Origin: Manihot esculenta
Lineage: Eukaryota > Streptophyta > Magnoliopsida > Malpighiales > Euphorbiaceae
Direction of reading: 5' to 3'
Length of the DNA: 64,000 bases
Assembly: GCF_001659605.2 (NCBI RefSeq)
Contig: NC_035169.2
Location: 15,562,263 to 15,626,262 of the forward strand
Of this stretch, positions 32,544-43,437 are shown one piece after another; the first letter of the stretch is position 1, and each line of letters starts with the position of its first letter. The notes under the pieces are model-generated. The model did not search any database. It had not been told where the DNA came from and worked only from the letters and a program-made list of their open reading frames with translations. The position numbers were made by a program, and so were the translations under genes.

Positions 32544-34842
32544 ATGACCAGAGCTGGACGCAAAGATACTCTACTTTATGATCCAGAAATAGAGTGTACA
32601 GCCAAACAACTAAGGAAGCAAGCCAATCAGAGGAGCCAAGCCTCAAAGCCATCCTCATCAGCAGCTGCAGTCCAAACAACACCTGTGGAACTCCTGCTAT
32701 CCAAGAGACAGCACATACTATCAAAAATCTGGAATTTGCTGCTGTCTAAGCTGCTGAAAATAGAGACAGCAACTGCTGTCAAACTCCTGAAATTGCTGTT
32801 GTCCGAGAGACAGCACCGCCGAAGCCACTGCTACAGAAACAACACAGCCTGCATCCCCTGCTGCTGTCCAAAAATCAACGCCTGCTGAAACACACACTGC
32901 TGAATCAGAATTTGTTGAACCAGCTGAACCAGCCACGCCTAGTGCAGAAGGACAACACTTGCTAAATCTGCCCAAACAGAACTGGAAGTTGCTGTAGCAA
33001 CAAAACCAGCAACACACATTGCTGAAAACAGAAACAGCCACTCAAGAACCAGCTGCAGAACCTGCTGAACAGCTGCTGAATTTACTGCACAGTCTGCTAT
33101 AGAGGTGACAGATTGATCCACAACTGATATACAAGCTGGCTGTACTAGAACCAGTTGTTGTCCTTGCTGAATTTGAAACAGAAAATGTTGAGGTGAGAGC
33201 TCCAATGGCACAAGAAAGGACTCTTTGTGAACTAGCAATACGCATGGGTGATCAAGCACCATGGTGCATCACTTACCCACCTTGGACGAACCTTTTTAAG
33301 CTTAAAACTGGATTGATTCACCAACTTCCGAAATTCAGAGGTTTGGAAAATGAAAATCCATACAAGCACCTAAAAGAATTTCACATTGTGTGCTCAACAA
33401 TGACGCCTCATGGTATTTCTGAAGAGCATGTTAAATTAAGAGCCTTTCCCTTATCTCTTGATGGTTTTGCCAAAGATTGGTTGTTCTATTTACCACCCGG
33501 ATCCATCACTTCATGGGATGGGATGGTGAGAGCCTTCTTGAGCGAATACTTCCCAACATCAAAAGTTATTGGCATTAGGAAAGAGATCAGTTGTATCAAG
33601 CAAAAAGATTATGAAGAGCTATATGAATATTGGGAAAGATTCAATCAATTGTGCACAAGCTGCCCTCAACATAATATCTCTGATAAATTCCTTGTTGAAC
33701 ATTTCTATGGAGGCTTGTTACCTTCAGAAAGGAGATTAATTGATGTAGCGTGTGGAGGATCAATTGGAAACAAGACACCTCAGGCCATAAGAGATATAAT
33801 CTCCACCATGGCAGCATCCTCAAAACAATATGGAGATCAAAGAGAACTGCCAAGGAGAATTAATGAGATAAGTACATCTTCCTTAGCCTCACAAATTTCT
33901 GATTGAACTTCTATAGTCCGTAGTTTGGTTGTAGGACAGGCTCAACAAATTCATCAAGAACAGTAAGTCAATAAAGGATTTAATGGACAGCAGATATACG
34001 ATCCCTACTCTGACACTTACAATCTAGGTTGGGGGGAGCACCCGGACTTCAGTTATGATAGGGCAAATCAATATCGAAATTCAACCCAAACAGCACCTCA
34101 GGAATCTAGTGTGTCCTTTGAAGAGATGATGAAATCATTGGCAAACTCTGTGCAAAGTCTCCAACAACAAATGAGTCAAATATCCATCTCCATGGGCAAG
34201 CTTGAATCTCAAGGGAAATTACCTTCCCAAACAAAGATTAATCCCAAACAAAATGTTAGTGCCATCACTTTGAGAAGTGGGAGAGAGCTTCAGAATGATA
34301 GGGCTGATGATAGGGCTGCACAATTGCAAAAACAGGATGATGGAGAAAATCTGCCAGAAAATGAACCAGAAAATCTGTTTGCTCAAACAACAGGCCAAAT
34401 AGACAAGTAGGCTGCACAACATGGCAGAAACTGTTTACCCAAACAGGTTATGCAGGTAACACAAACAGAAAGTTGTTTGCCCAAGCAAACAACAGAGGGA
34501 AAACAGCTAGATAGTAGTTTACCCAAACTAGTTCAGCAGGCAACCCAAATAGAATGCAGTTTGCCCAAATTGCAGAACAAGGCAGAATCTGATCTGCCAA
34601 AAGTCAGTACCAAATTGCAGCCACCTATGGAGAAATATAAATTGGAGTTTGAAGTGCTACCCAATCACCTCAAAAATACAAAAATAAGGGCTAGAGGCAC
34701 ACCTCACTTGAAAGAGGAGAAACTAGTCATGTTACTTCATGAGTACATGAAAGAAATAGGATGGATTATGATCAAAACGAAAGACGTGCTGCACTTTTTA
34801 CTTAATTCAGTCGGGACCCTTTTCCCACCCCCAATTACTTGA
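32544..34842 (+). pseudogene. gag: gag and partial pol start of element C
   Basis: The start ATG 32544 (MTRAGRKDTLLYD) is homologous to the A start. The first 650 bases are low-complexity (Leu, Lys, Gln, Cys) with frameshifts. The gag domain is best preserved at 33193-33906 (WCITYPPWTNLFKLKTG, LPPGSITSWDGM, YEYWERFNQLC), with tryptophan codons where A has stops. After stops at 33904 and near 33964, a Ser/Gln-rich region (34111-34410) and a stretch with repeated LPKQ/LPKL tetrapeptides (34450-34620) follow. The last part (LKEEKLVMLLHEYMKEIGW) is the N-terminal edge of the RT region, after which pol is deleted. No CCHC knuckle was found. Confidence 0.75.
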
Positions 34843-35143
34843 GCCTTGATCAAGTTGAGAAAGTCCAGTCCGCGACTTTAAACTAGAGCGCTACTGGGAG
34901 GCAACCCAACGGAGACAAGTCCAATCAAGGAAGACTTCCCAAACGAACATCTGTTCATCTCTCATCTAGCTTAGTAAATAATTTCACGCTAAAAAAGAAA
35001 AAAATAGAGTTATGTGACTGTTTGCCCAAACAGCATGGGCAAATAGGCCAGAGATACAGAAACTAGATGAGTTACCCACTTCCAGGTTTTAGCTATTTTG
35101 CAGGAAGAAGTTGTTTTGCCAAACTGTTTGCCCGAACAAACTG
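34843..35143 (+). other. 3' noncoding remnant of element C
   Basis: It contains cgctactgggaggcaaccca (about 34890), a typical post-integrase segment of Athila/Tat elements. Then comes a stretch similar to the A sequence at 14630-14700 (ccaatcaaggaagacttccc versus ccaatcaaagaagactttcc), and further TTTGCCC motifs (35023, 35129). Large deletions have joined these parts. Confidence 0.65.
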
Positions 35144-35453
35144 AGAATCTTTGTGTCAATGATCAATCCCAACAACTAAAGTGGATCTAATTCTTCAACT
35201 AGAGCTTTTCTCATTATTGAATTCTCTTTACTTTATTACTTGCTTTACTTTGCTATTTTTAATTCTAGTTTAATCATCAAACTTCAAAACCCCCAATTTA
35301 CTTTTATTATCTATTTATTTACTTAGTCATTGATAGAAAAATAAGTAAGTATCAACTTCCTATGGATTCGATCCTTTTGTCACTATCTACATATGTAAAA
35401 TTGTTGATAACTAAAAATATTATTTTTGACCGGCTTCGACAACGTTACAATCA
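35144..35453 (+). repeat. Element C 3' LTR remnant
   Basis: It matches the last part of the 5' LTR from aatctttgtgtcaatgatc to the end, finishing acaatca. The preceding 1.2 kb of LTR is deleted. Confidence 0.8.
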
Positions 35454-35756
35454 AAGGAACAAAAGGCGAAAGGTATATGGTCTTGGATCTGAAGCATCTT
35501 TCTTTTTTCCTAATATATGTATAGCTTCTAGAAGGTCATTATTTGATTCTTTGAATGTTGCCTTGCAACAACATGTGCATGAGTTGGAGAAGCAAATTAA
35601 AGATGAAAGACAAGTTACATCAAATCGTTTAGATGAATTACAGTTGGATTTCGATTCAAAGATTGACCAAATGAGAAGCTCTATGCTGGAAGAGATAAGC
35701 AGATTACTACTTAGAGGCAATCCAACTCTTTCCACCGCCACAAAATTGACTTATGA

Positions 35757-37929
35757 TGTAACGACCCGAAAAACCAGACTGCTACCAGCAATAGGATCCA
35801 GATCGACTTAAGGTCGCCGAGACCCATAGCAAGCCTACTATACATCCTGTACATCTGATAAAATCCCATACATGATCATACATTTCCATAAAAACTTTAA
35901 ACTTTCCATATACCAAGCTTGACCTGTGCATGCACCATAACTGTAAATATTAAAACCCCATACTAGAGCCCTCATCAAATGCTCTAGTTGGGTCAACATT
36001 ACATACATCAAGCTTGGTTAAACATATATCATTATTAAACATTTACATAAAGATCATGTACAACAGGGATTAACCATACATTAGGGCCAAGCACAATACT
36101 AATCCTCATTACATCATTGTACAATACCTTACATTACATTACATTATTTTACATATCATGTCCACTACTAGACTATTACATAGACTATACCATAACCTTG
36201 CTGACTTTTCCCATAGCTACCTGTGTTCCTGCAAACCTGGGGGTTAGGGGAAAGGGGTGAGCTACTAAAGCCCAGTGAGCAGAACCATAAAACAATTTAT
36301 AAACATATGCCATCATGAAATGCATCACATCACAAACAATTCACATTACGGATGGATTTGTCACCAATAACCCTCTACATAGTCCAATTGTGCCAGGGGC
36401 GTAGTGCAGGCCACACCTGGTCTTTCTCTTACATATACATATCATAACATTATCCAACCATGTCGGGAGCGTAGTGTAGGCCACACCCGGACTTTCTCTT
36501 ACATAATGCTAGGGGCGTAGTGCAGGCCACACTTGGTCTTCCACATCATAACATAGCATATCGTATCGAGGGCTAATGGATCATCCAATATCCATCCACA
36601 TCAACAACAAATTATGCAATGTATCATATTCGTGAATTCTAATGCAACAACCTATAACCATGGCAATCGTGATGCATGAACATGCTTAAAAGTTTAATTA
36701 CTTTTAAAATAAAAAGTAGTTCTGTTCTACTCACCTCTGGCTGACTCTAAAACAACTAGCATTGTTGGCCTCCTCGGTTCCTTGGGTCCGATCCTACACA
36801 GGTGGACTCAAATGAGGGACCAAACAAACTCTAACAAGACTCTAAACATCTCCCCAAAAACCCCCTAAAACATCATAAACATGCATGAAAAAACATGCAA
36901 AGGAAGGCTGGGCAAGGGACTTTCGGCGGCAGGTTCGGCAACCGAAGGTCCCTCCAGAGCTGAAAGTCAGGCACTTTCGGGGGCAGGGTTCGGCGGCCGA
37001 AGGTGCTTCCAGAGCCGAAAGTCACAACCTTCGAGGACAGTTCGGCGACCGAAACTCCCTCCCAGAGCCGAAAGTCCAAACTTTCGGGGGCGAGTTTAGT
37101 CGGCCAAAACTGCCTCCACAGGCAGGTTCGGCGGCCGAACCTGGGCTCTCCCAAAGGGCAGAACCCGATTCTGCCTTGCATATCCAGCCACCCACAACAA
37201 TCCAACATGCATCAAAACTATACTAAAACATGCATAAACACATTTCTAAGAATATAGGGGCATAAAACTAACCTATACCCCAACAAACATCACATTTAGC
37301 ATACATTTAACATTTAACTAACATAAACCCTAACATTTTACCCCTAGCCTAAACATGCATCAAAACCCCTTAATCCTTCATAAAACTTACTTAAAAACAT
37401 AAGAGAAGATGAGGATCTACACTTACCTCTTGAAAATCGAGAGGAAATGCGATTCCAAACTTGGAGATATGGAGGAACGAGCTCCGGGGGTCTCCAAGCT
37501 TCAAAACTTTGATCTTAGCTTAAAATCTTCAAAACATGGTAAAAACTCATAAAAATCTTGAAGGATTTGAGGAGGAAACACAAGATCAAAAAGGTGGTGG
37601 CGGAGACTCACGTTGCCCGGAAATGGAGAGAGAAAACTCGCCCATTTTTGGACAGGGGGCCTTTTATAGGTGGCTGGCCAGACCACCTTCGGAGGCCAAA
37701 AGTGTCTCTGCAACTCCACCATGTTCGGTGGCCGACGATTTCTCCTCCAAAATATTTTCTTTCAAAACTCAATTTCTTTCTTCATTAAAACCATAAAAAC
37801 ATATAAAACATTTTAGAAAACTTTTATTTTACCCTTCTAGAAGGCTCTGACATCCGGAAATTCTCGATTCCAACAGAGATTCCGCCAGAAGGTAGGAATT
37901 CCGATACCGGGGTTTAGCCGGGTATTACA
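35757..37929 (-). mobile_element. S2: solo Tekay-like LTR
   Basis: 2173 bp from tgtaacgacccg to ggtattaca, flanked by tatga (35752-35756 and 37930-37934). There is no internal region. The hairpin core (gcgtagtgcaggccaca) is of the same subtype as element G. The TATA box (complement) is at 37661-37670 and the inverted-repeat cluster at about 36920-37140. It lies inside the CACTA coding frame, which reads through (TYEIETID) once it is removed. Confidence 0.93.
36391..36536 (-). repeat. Three tandem hairpin units in S2
   Basis: Plus-strand arms: CCAGG/CCTGG (36393-36397, 36416-36420), TCGGG/CCCGG (36473-36477, 36486-36490) and CTAGG/CTTGG (36509-36513, 36532-36536). Only the first pair is exactly complementary. 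Confidence 0.75.
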
Positions 37930-38012
37930 TATGAGATAGAGACAATAGATGACTATATTTTCCATTGCCACAAAATTGACTTATGAGATAGAGACAATAG
38001 ATGGTTATATTA

Positions 38013-39295
38013 GATATCATTGCATTTTTATTATTGCTCTTATGTATGGATTATAAAGTTTAATATTGTAGGTATTATCTTTTATTTATGTAAATGGGTC
38101 TTGAATGAGTTTATATTGTTGTGATTTTAATATTTCAATTATTTTTAATTATAATTAAAATTACAATTAAAAATTATAGATATTGTAAAATTATTACCAA
38201 TAATTTTAAAATATTTACCAACGTTTCCTTTTCGAAATTTTAATTTTTAATTTCAATCTACGAAATTTTTACAATAATTTTGTTCGATAAAGGTGGACGT
38301 TTCACGTAAGGTTATCACAACGTCGATAAACACCTATAGTATTCATATTGTCGCTAATTGCCTATGGCATTATTTTTAATAATTTAGTTGCAACTTCTAC
38401 CTAACATACTTCCATTTTAAATCCCTACATTAATTTGGGTGGGTGAATGTGAACGTTATAGACGAAAGTTAAATCGTTGGTAATCACCTACCAAAGTTAA
38501 ATCGTTGGTAATTACCTACTAAAGTTAAATCGTTTGTAATTGCCTACCAAAGTTAAATCGTTTGTAATTACCTGCCAAAGTAAAATCGTTGGCAATTACC
38601 TACGATGTTCACATGGTTGCTAAATACATATGTTCATATAATCGATATTTTGATAGCAACTTTTATCAAGCCTACGAACTTCCTACGTAATACCTACAAT
38701 AACTTTGATCGGTAAATATGAAAATTGTCCACCACTTTAACGTCATTGGTAATCACCTATAAGATTACTGGCCGAAATTTGGTTGCCAATTCTTTAAAGC
38801 CTACGAAATTCTAAATTAAATACTGACGATATATATAAACTTGGCTACGCCAATTTCCGTCAATACTCACCTACGATATTAATGGCTGAAATTTATATGT
38901 GAAATCTTTAAAGGCTACAAAATTCTAAATTAACTACCGATGATAACTATAAACTTAGCTATGCCAATTGTCGTCAATAAAGTAGGTAATTACCTATGAC
39001 AACCATGGTGTCGATAGTTTCATACGATGCTATGGTCGGTAATTTAGTTACAATCATACATATCCTACGAAAATTTTTTACATAAATACTAATCACATTG
39101 TCAACATTTCCTACAACACATTTGATCGGTACATTTACCAAGCACCTGTAAAATAGTAGGTAAAGTTTTTCCTACGATCACAACACTCGAGGAAAATGGT
39201 TTGGTTAGTAAGTCGTTCGTAATGTAAATTAGCTACAACATTTTTACTAGTTTAATCGGTAATTTTGATAGCAATATTTTTTCTTTCTTGTAGTG
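38013..39295 (+). mobile_element. CACTA element 3' subterminal region and terminus
   Basis: AT-rich DNA with many direct and inverted copies of short motifs (ggtaattacc, cctacga, aaatcgttggtaat), as in the TNPA-binding subterminal regions of plant CACTA elements. It ends ttctttcttgtagtg (39281-39295), the complement of the canonical CACTACAAGAAA terminus. The matching left terminus is not visible in the window. The 3-bp target duplication cannot be tested for that reason. Confidence 0.75.
38467..38606. repeat. Five 28-bp tandem subterminal repeats
   Basis: Units start at 38467, 38495, 38523, 38551 and 38579, each with agttaaatcgttggtaatta-type sequence. The unit centre ggtaattacc is itself a 10-bp palindrome. 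Probably transposase-binding sites, by analogy with other CACTA elements. Confidence 0.85.
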
Positions 39296-41007
39296 GTACT
39301 CACCTCTCATATTTTAATATTTTATATTCTTTTTGATTATTCAGTCTAACAGTCTCATTTTGAGCTTTGTCCTAATATCCATTTCAACAGCTGAATAGTC
39401 TAGTGAAGGTCGGACCAATTATAATTCATTTTGTAAAATTTAATTATTTCGGTATGAATGCATATACATTTATACTTGTCTAGACTGCTAATAATATTTT
39501 TGAGCAATATATACGTATTATTTTTTATTCTCACAGAGAGGATAGAAATGTATTTATAGCAAAATTATATATGGATCCATTTCCACACATATATATATTT
39601 CTTATTTTAACCAGTTATTATGTTAATTATTATATTTTCAGTAAAAAGTCAATCAATATGTCTTGCTGCATTCCTTTCTATAGGCTAGGGATAAAGCCTA
39701 ACAATAGACTTTACTTCAAAAAAAAAAATTGAGAAAGATAAATATCATTAGATTAATATAAAATTTATACCAAGTTGAGCTGTATAGTGTTTTTTTAAAT
39801 ACTATTTAATAAGTACTAAATTTTATTAAGTGATTATTATATTAATACATTAAATTTTATAGTGTACACTATTCCATAAATGTTTAATTTATGTTATTAT
39901 AATTTTTATTTTTTAGTTGATATTAATATAATGATATTAAAATTAAATTAATTTAACCTTAATGAATATAATCTTTGTAAATTAATTTCAATTTTATATA
40001 TTAGAAGTTTTTTTGAATAAATAAATATATTTTTAATTTTAATTAATACTACATTATTTTTAATAAAATCCAAATTAGCTTCTCAAAAACATCTACGATA
40101 AATTTACGCTATAGTTTAGAGTTATCTTTTAGGAAATTATATATAATTATTGCGTACATAACGTTAAAAAGATAGGACACTTTTTATCTTTATTTTAGAT
40201 ATCATGCAAAGGATTGTTTGGTTTCATCGCCAATAATGGTTAAATATGAAAGCGGAAATTTAATTGACGAAAGACTTAATTTTATGAGTCGATTAGAGGG
40301 AGATGAAGAGATAAATGGAGGGTAGATGAGACAGAAAGGAATCAGAATCAGAAAATTAGATAAGTGGAGTTAAAAGTTGTGTTATTTTAAAAGAAAAAAA
40401 ATAATTTATATATTTTTTTGGCCTATTGTCTCCACAATTTTACAGATTTTTATATTTATAGTTAAAATTTTTAATTTTGAATAAAAAATCTCAATTTTTA
40501 AATTTATTATAATTATAATAACTTTTTAAATTAATTTTAACTATACACCTATTTTTTTATATGTAATAATAATAATAATAGTAGATTTGAAAAAGAAAAT
40601 TTAACTTTATAAAATTTTGGCTATTACAACTATTCGGACACTTAAATTAGATAAGGTGATTTGAGAAGATGTTTGTATTCAAAAGGTTAATGTACTTACA
40701 TGGCCAGTTGTTTGATTACCTATTTATAAACATACAGCTAGGATTATAGTAGGATCCTCCTATCATTGCAATTCCTTAATAGTGTTATTAGACTTAAGGG
40801 ACCTTTCGAAGATAGTAACCCTAACTTAGATGAATATTTGAATCACATTAGGAGTGTAGTGATAATAGTACATGTTAAGCCATGATCTAAATTGAGATCC
40901 ATCTCTTCTGCATATCTAGCTAGTCTCCATGTGATGTATAAGTCGATATTTTGGCTCTCTCATTAGCATATACTAAAGTTTTCTTAGTAGTCGGCCATCC
41001 TTGTGTT
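39296..41007. other. AT-rich intergenic stretch, nothing recognised
   Basis: No domain-bearing frame, LTR or terminal inverted repeat was found. A short frame (GPFEDSNPNLDEYLNHI, about 40800-40850) is unrecognised. The right end is the E target duplication ctaat (41008-41012). Confidence 0.5.
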
Positions 41008-41012
41008 CTAAT

Positions 41013-43337
41013 TGTAACGACCCGAAAATCGGACCGCTATCGGCGCTATGATCCAGATCGGCATAAGGCCGTTGGGACCCGTAGCAAGCCTGACATACAA
41101 CCTGTAAACCTGTTTAATCTCATACATGATCAACATATACATAAAAATTTGAATTTTTCTTTTCTTTTATCAAGCTCAACCTGTGCATGCACAAAAGCAT
41201 ATACATAAACATAAACATAAACCCTACACTGGAGCTCTCATCAAATGCTCCAATGGGGCATCTCATCATACACAAGCTTGGTGGAACATAAACATCATAA
41301 AGTATAGATCATGTATACAAAAGGGATCTCCATACACATAGGGTCAAGCACAACCTCTAATCCTCAATATCATTTTTTTCATAACATAACTATTCATAAC
41401 TTTACATCATTTTACAATTTATCATGTCCACATTCTATCTATTACATACACATGACTTCAACCATCTTGACTTCACTGTCTAGCCCGTACCTGCAACCCT
41501 GGGAGATTAGGGAAAGGGGTGAGCTACTAGAGCCCAGTGAGCAGAATAATAAAAACATTTAAATCATATGCCATAATGGAATGCAACACATCACAGACAA
41601 ATCACATCACGGATGGTATTGTCACCAATAGTCCTCTACATTCCAAAGTGCCGGGACGTAGAATGGGTCAACCGGTATTTCTCTTAAACATATCATAACA
41701 TAACATTTCCAAGGTGTCGGGACGTAGAATGGGTCAACCGGTCTTTCTCTTACATAATGCCGGGACGTAGAATGGGTCAACCGGACTTCGATACCATATC
41801 ATGCCGTATCATCATCATATCATATCATATGAGGACTAAAGGGTCATCCAATAACCAATCCACATCAACATCATAGAATGCAATGCAACATATTCGTGAA
41901 TTCTAATGCAAACAACCAAATCATCACATGGCATTCATGATGCATGAACATTCTCAAAACTTTATAATTTATTCGCTTTAAAACGTAAAGATTTATTCTA
42001 CTCACCTCAGCTAGCTCTGACAATGACTGAAGCAGCTGACTCACTGCTGGGTCCTCGGTTCCTCGGGTCCGAACCTACACAGGTGGACTTAAATGAGGGA
42101 CCAAACAACTAGAACATAACTCTAAAAACATCCCCCAAAAACCCCCAAAAACACCTCAAAACAATCATGCAAAACATGTAAAGGAAGGCTGAACAGGGCA
42201 CTTTCGGCGGCAGGTTCGGCGGCCGAAAGTCCCTCCAGAGCTGAAAGTCAGGCAGGTTCGGCGGCACCTTCGGCGGCCGAAACTTCCAGACAGAGACGAA
42301 ACTCATGCATGTTCGGCGGCACTTTCGGCGGCCGAAACTGCCCTCCAGAGATGAAAGTCCTCTTTCGGGAGCAGGCTTCGGCAGCCGAAGGCTGCCTCCA
42401 CAAGCGGGTTCGGCGGCCGAAAGTTCCTTCGGCGGCCGAACCTGAGTTTCTCCAAAGTGGCAGAAACTCAGCTCCAACATGCACAAACGCCTCCCAAACC
42501 TTTCAAACATGCATAAACCTATTCTACAACACTCCCAATCATACAAAATCAAGCATACAAGTTCATAGGGGTCTCAAACTAGCCTAAACCCCAACTACAA
42601 CACATCAAACATACCCACATTGCTCAAAAGCACACATTAAACCCACAAACTCAAAACAACCTAAACATGCATTTCTACTCCATGAAACAACTTAAAACTT
42701 GTTTAAAACATATAGTGAGCTCAAGATCGGCCCTTACCTCTTGAAGATCGAGAGGAAAACGACCCTAGCTCAAAGATGGGAGAGATTGAGTTTCTTGAAC
42801 CTCAAAGCTCCAAAACTTGCTTTATACTCGAAAATCTTCAAAACAAAGTGAAAACTAGTGAAAATCGTGAAAGATTTGAAGGAAGAAACTCAAGATCGGT
42901 GAGGGACAGCGGAGAGCTCACCTTGGCCGAAAATGGGCAGAAAAGCTCGCCCGTTTTCGGCTAAGGGACCCCTTTATAGGTGGCTGGCCAGGCCACATTT
43001 GGAAGCCGAACGTGTCTCCGCATGCATGCCATGTTCGGCGGCCGAACATAAGGTTCGGCGGCCGAACCTAGACTTCCCTCACTTATGCTTTCGGGGGCCT
43101 AAAGTGTGTCCCGAAGTGCATGCATGTTCGGCGGCCGAACCTGAGGTTCGTCGGCCGAACCTGAGTTTTCCTCCAAGGCTATTTTCATGCAAAAACTCAT
43201 TTTCCTTATAGCTTAAAAACATAAAACACATTAAAACATTTTATGAAAACATGGTTTTACCCTTCTAGAGCTCTCCGACACTCGAGATTCCACCAGACGG
43301 TAGGAATTCCGATACCGGAGTCTAGCCGGGTATTACA
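41013..43337 (-). repeat. Element E 3' LTR
   Basis: 2325 bp. TATA box (complement) at 42971-42980. Three hairpin units with arms CCGG/CCGG (41651 and 41672), TCGG/CCGG (41717 and 41738) and CCGG/CCGG (41760 and 41781). Inverted-repeat motif clusters at about 42205-42440 and 43030-43165. Confidence 0.93.
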
Positions 43338-43350
43338 TTCTCCCCCCTTT
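43338..43350 (-). other. Polypurine tract of element E
   Basis: The minus strand reads aaaggggggagaa, directly adjoining the 3' LTR. Confidence 0.85.
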
Positions 43351-43437
43351 AAGAACATTCGTCCCCGAATGTTCACCAAACAACACATAGCATGGCATAC
43401 ACATAATATACATACAAAGCACATAAAACTTACTTTA

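Larger units (their letters stand above)
30973..35453 (+). mobile_element. Element C: deleted Athila/Tat-type LTR retrotransposon
   Basis: The left LTR 30973-32492 starts tgatagagcc and ends cagtca. Then come a decayed primer binding site, gag, and the start of an RT-like stretch, then a jump to 3' noncoding sequence (gggaggcaacccaacgg at about 34895) and a 310-bp remnant of the right LTR (35144-35453). Protease, most of pol and about 1.2 kb of the right LTR are gone. The flanks agggg (30968-30972) and aagga (35454-35458) are a weak match for a decayed 5-bp duplication. The frame of the host CACTA gene supports that offset. Confidence 0.85.
30677..38012 (+). pseudogene. CACTA TNPA-like gene (plant transposase, Transposase_24 type), split by C and S2
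   Basis: Exon sequence 30677-30790 (HQLVEEKELG, stop, KPTASELFIHTRTHKVTF), a probable GT-AG intron 30791-30881, then 30882-30972 (DAIVARREELLQSK to IYLDVVGG). Element C interrupts at 30973. The frame resumes at 35459 with KRRKVYGLGSEASFFF, and a heptad-rich coiled-coil-like segment follows (about 35560-35700: LQQHVHELEKQI, LDELQLDFDSKI). Solo LTR S2 interrupts at 35757 and the frame resumes at 37935 (EIETIDD). KVYGLGS and the pattern HTHK...F...S are hallmarks of the Transposase_24 family (PF03004), the TNPA-type DNA-binding protein of plant CACTA elements. There is one early stop. The frame closes at both junctions when the insert and one target copy are removed. Confidence 0.72.

Noticed and set aside
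36873..37257. Frames on both strands within S2 and similar frames in the other LTRs (for example 42109-42587, 46614-46953, 54237-54639, 59893-60238)
   Set aside because: They are by-products of the GC-rich inverted-repeat clusters of the Tekay-like LTRs. The peptides (RRPKVP, AAEGA and the like) merely translate the motif.
40800..41012. Host gene exon continuing at 60984 across element E
   Set aside because: Joining the flanks through one ctaat copy meets a stop in the frame tested, and I recognise no domain on either side.
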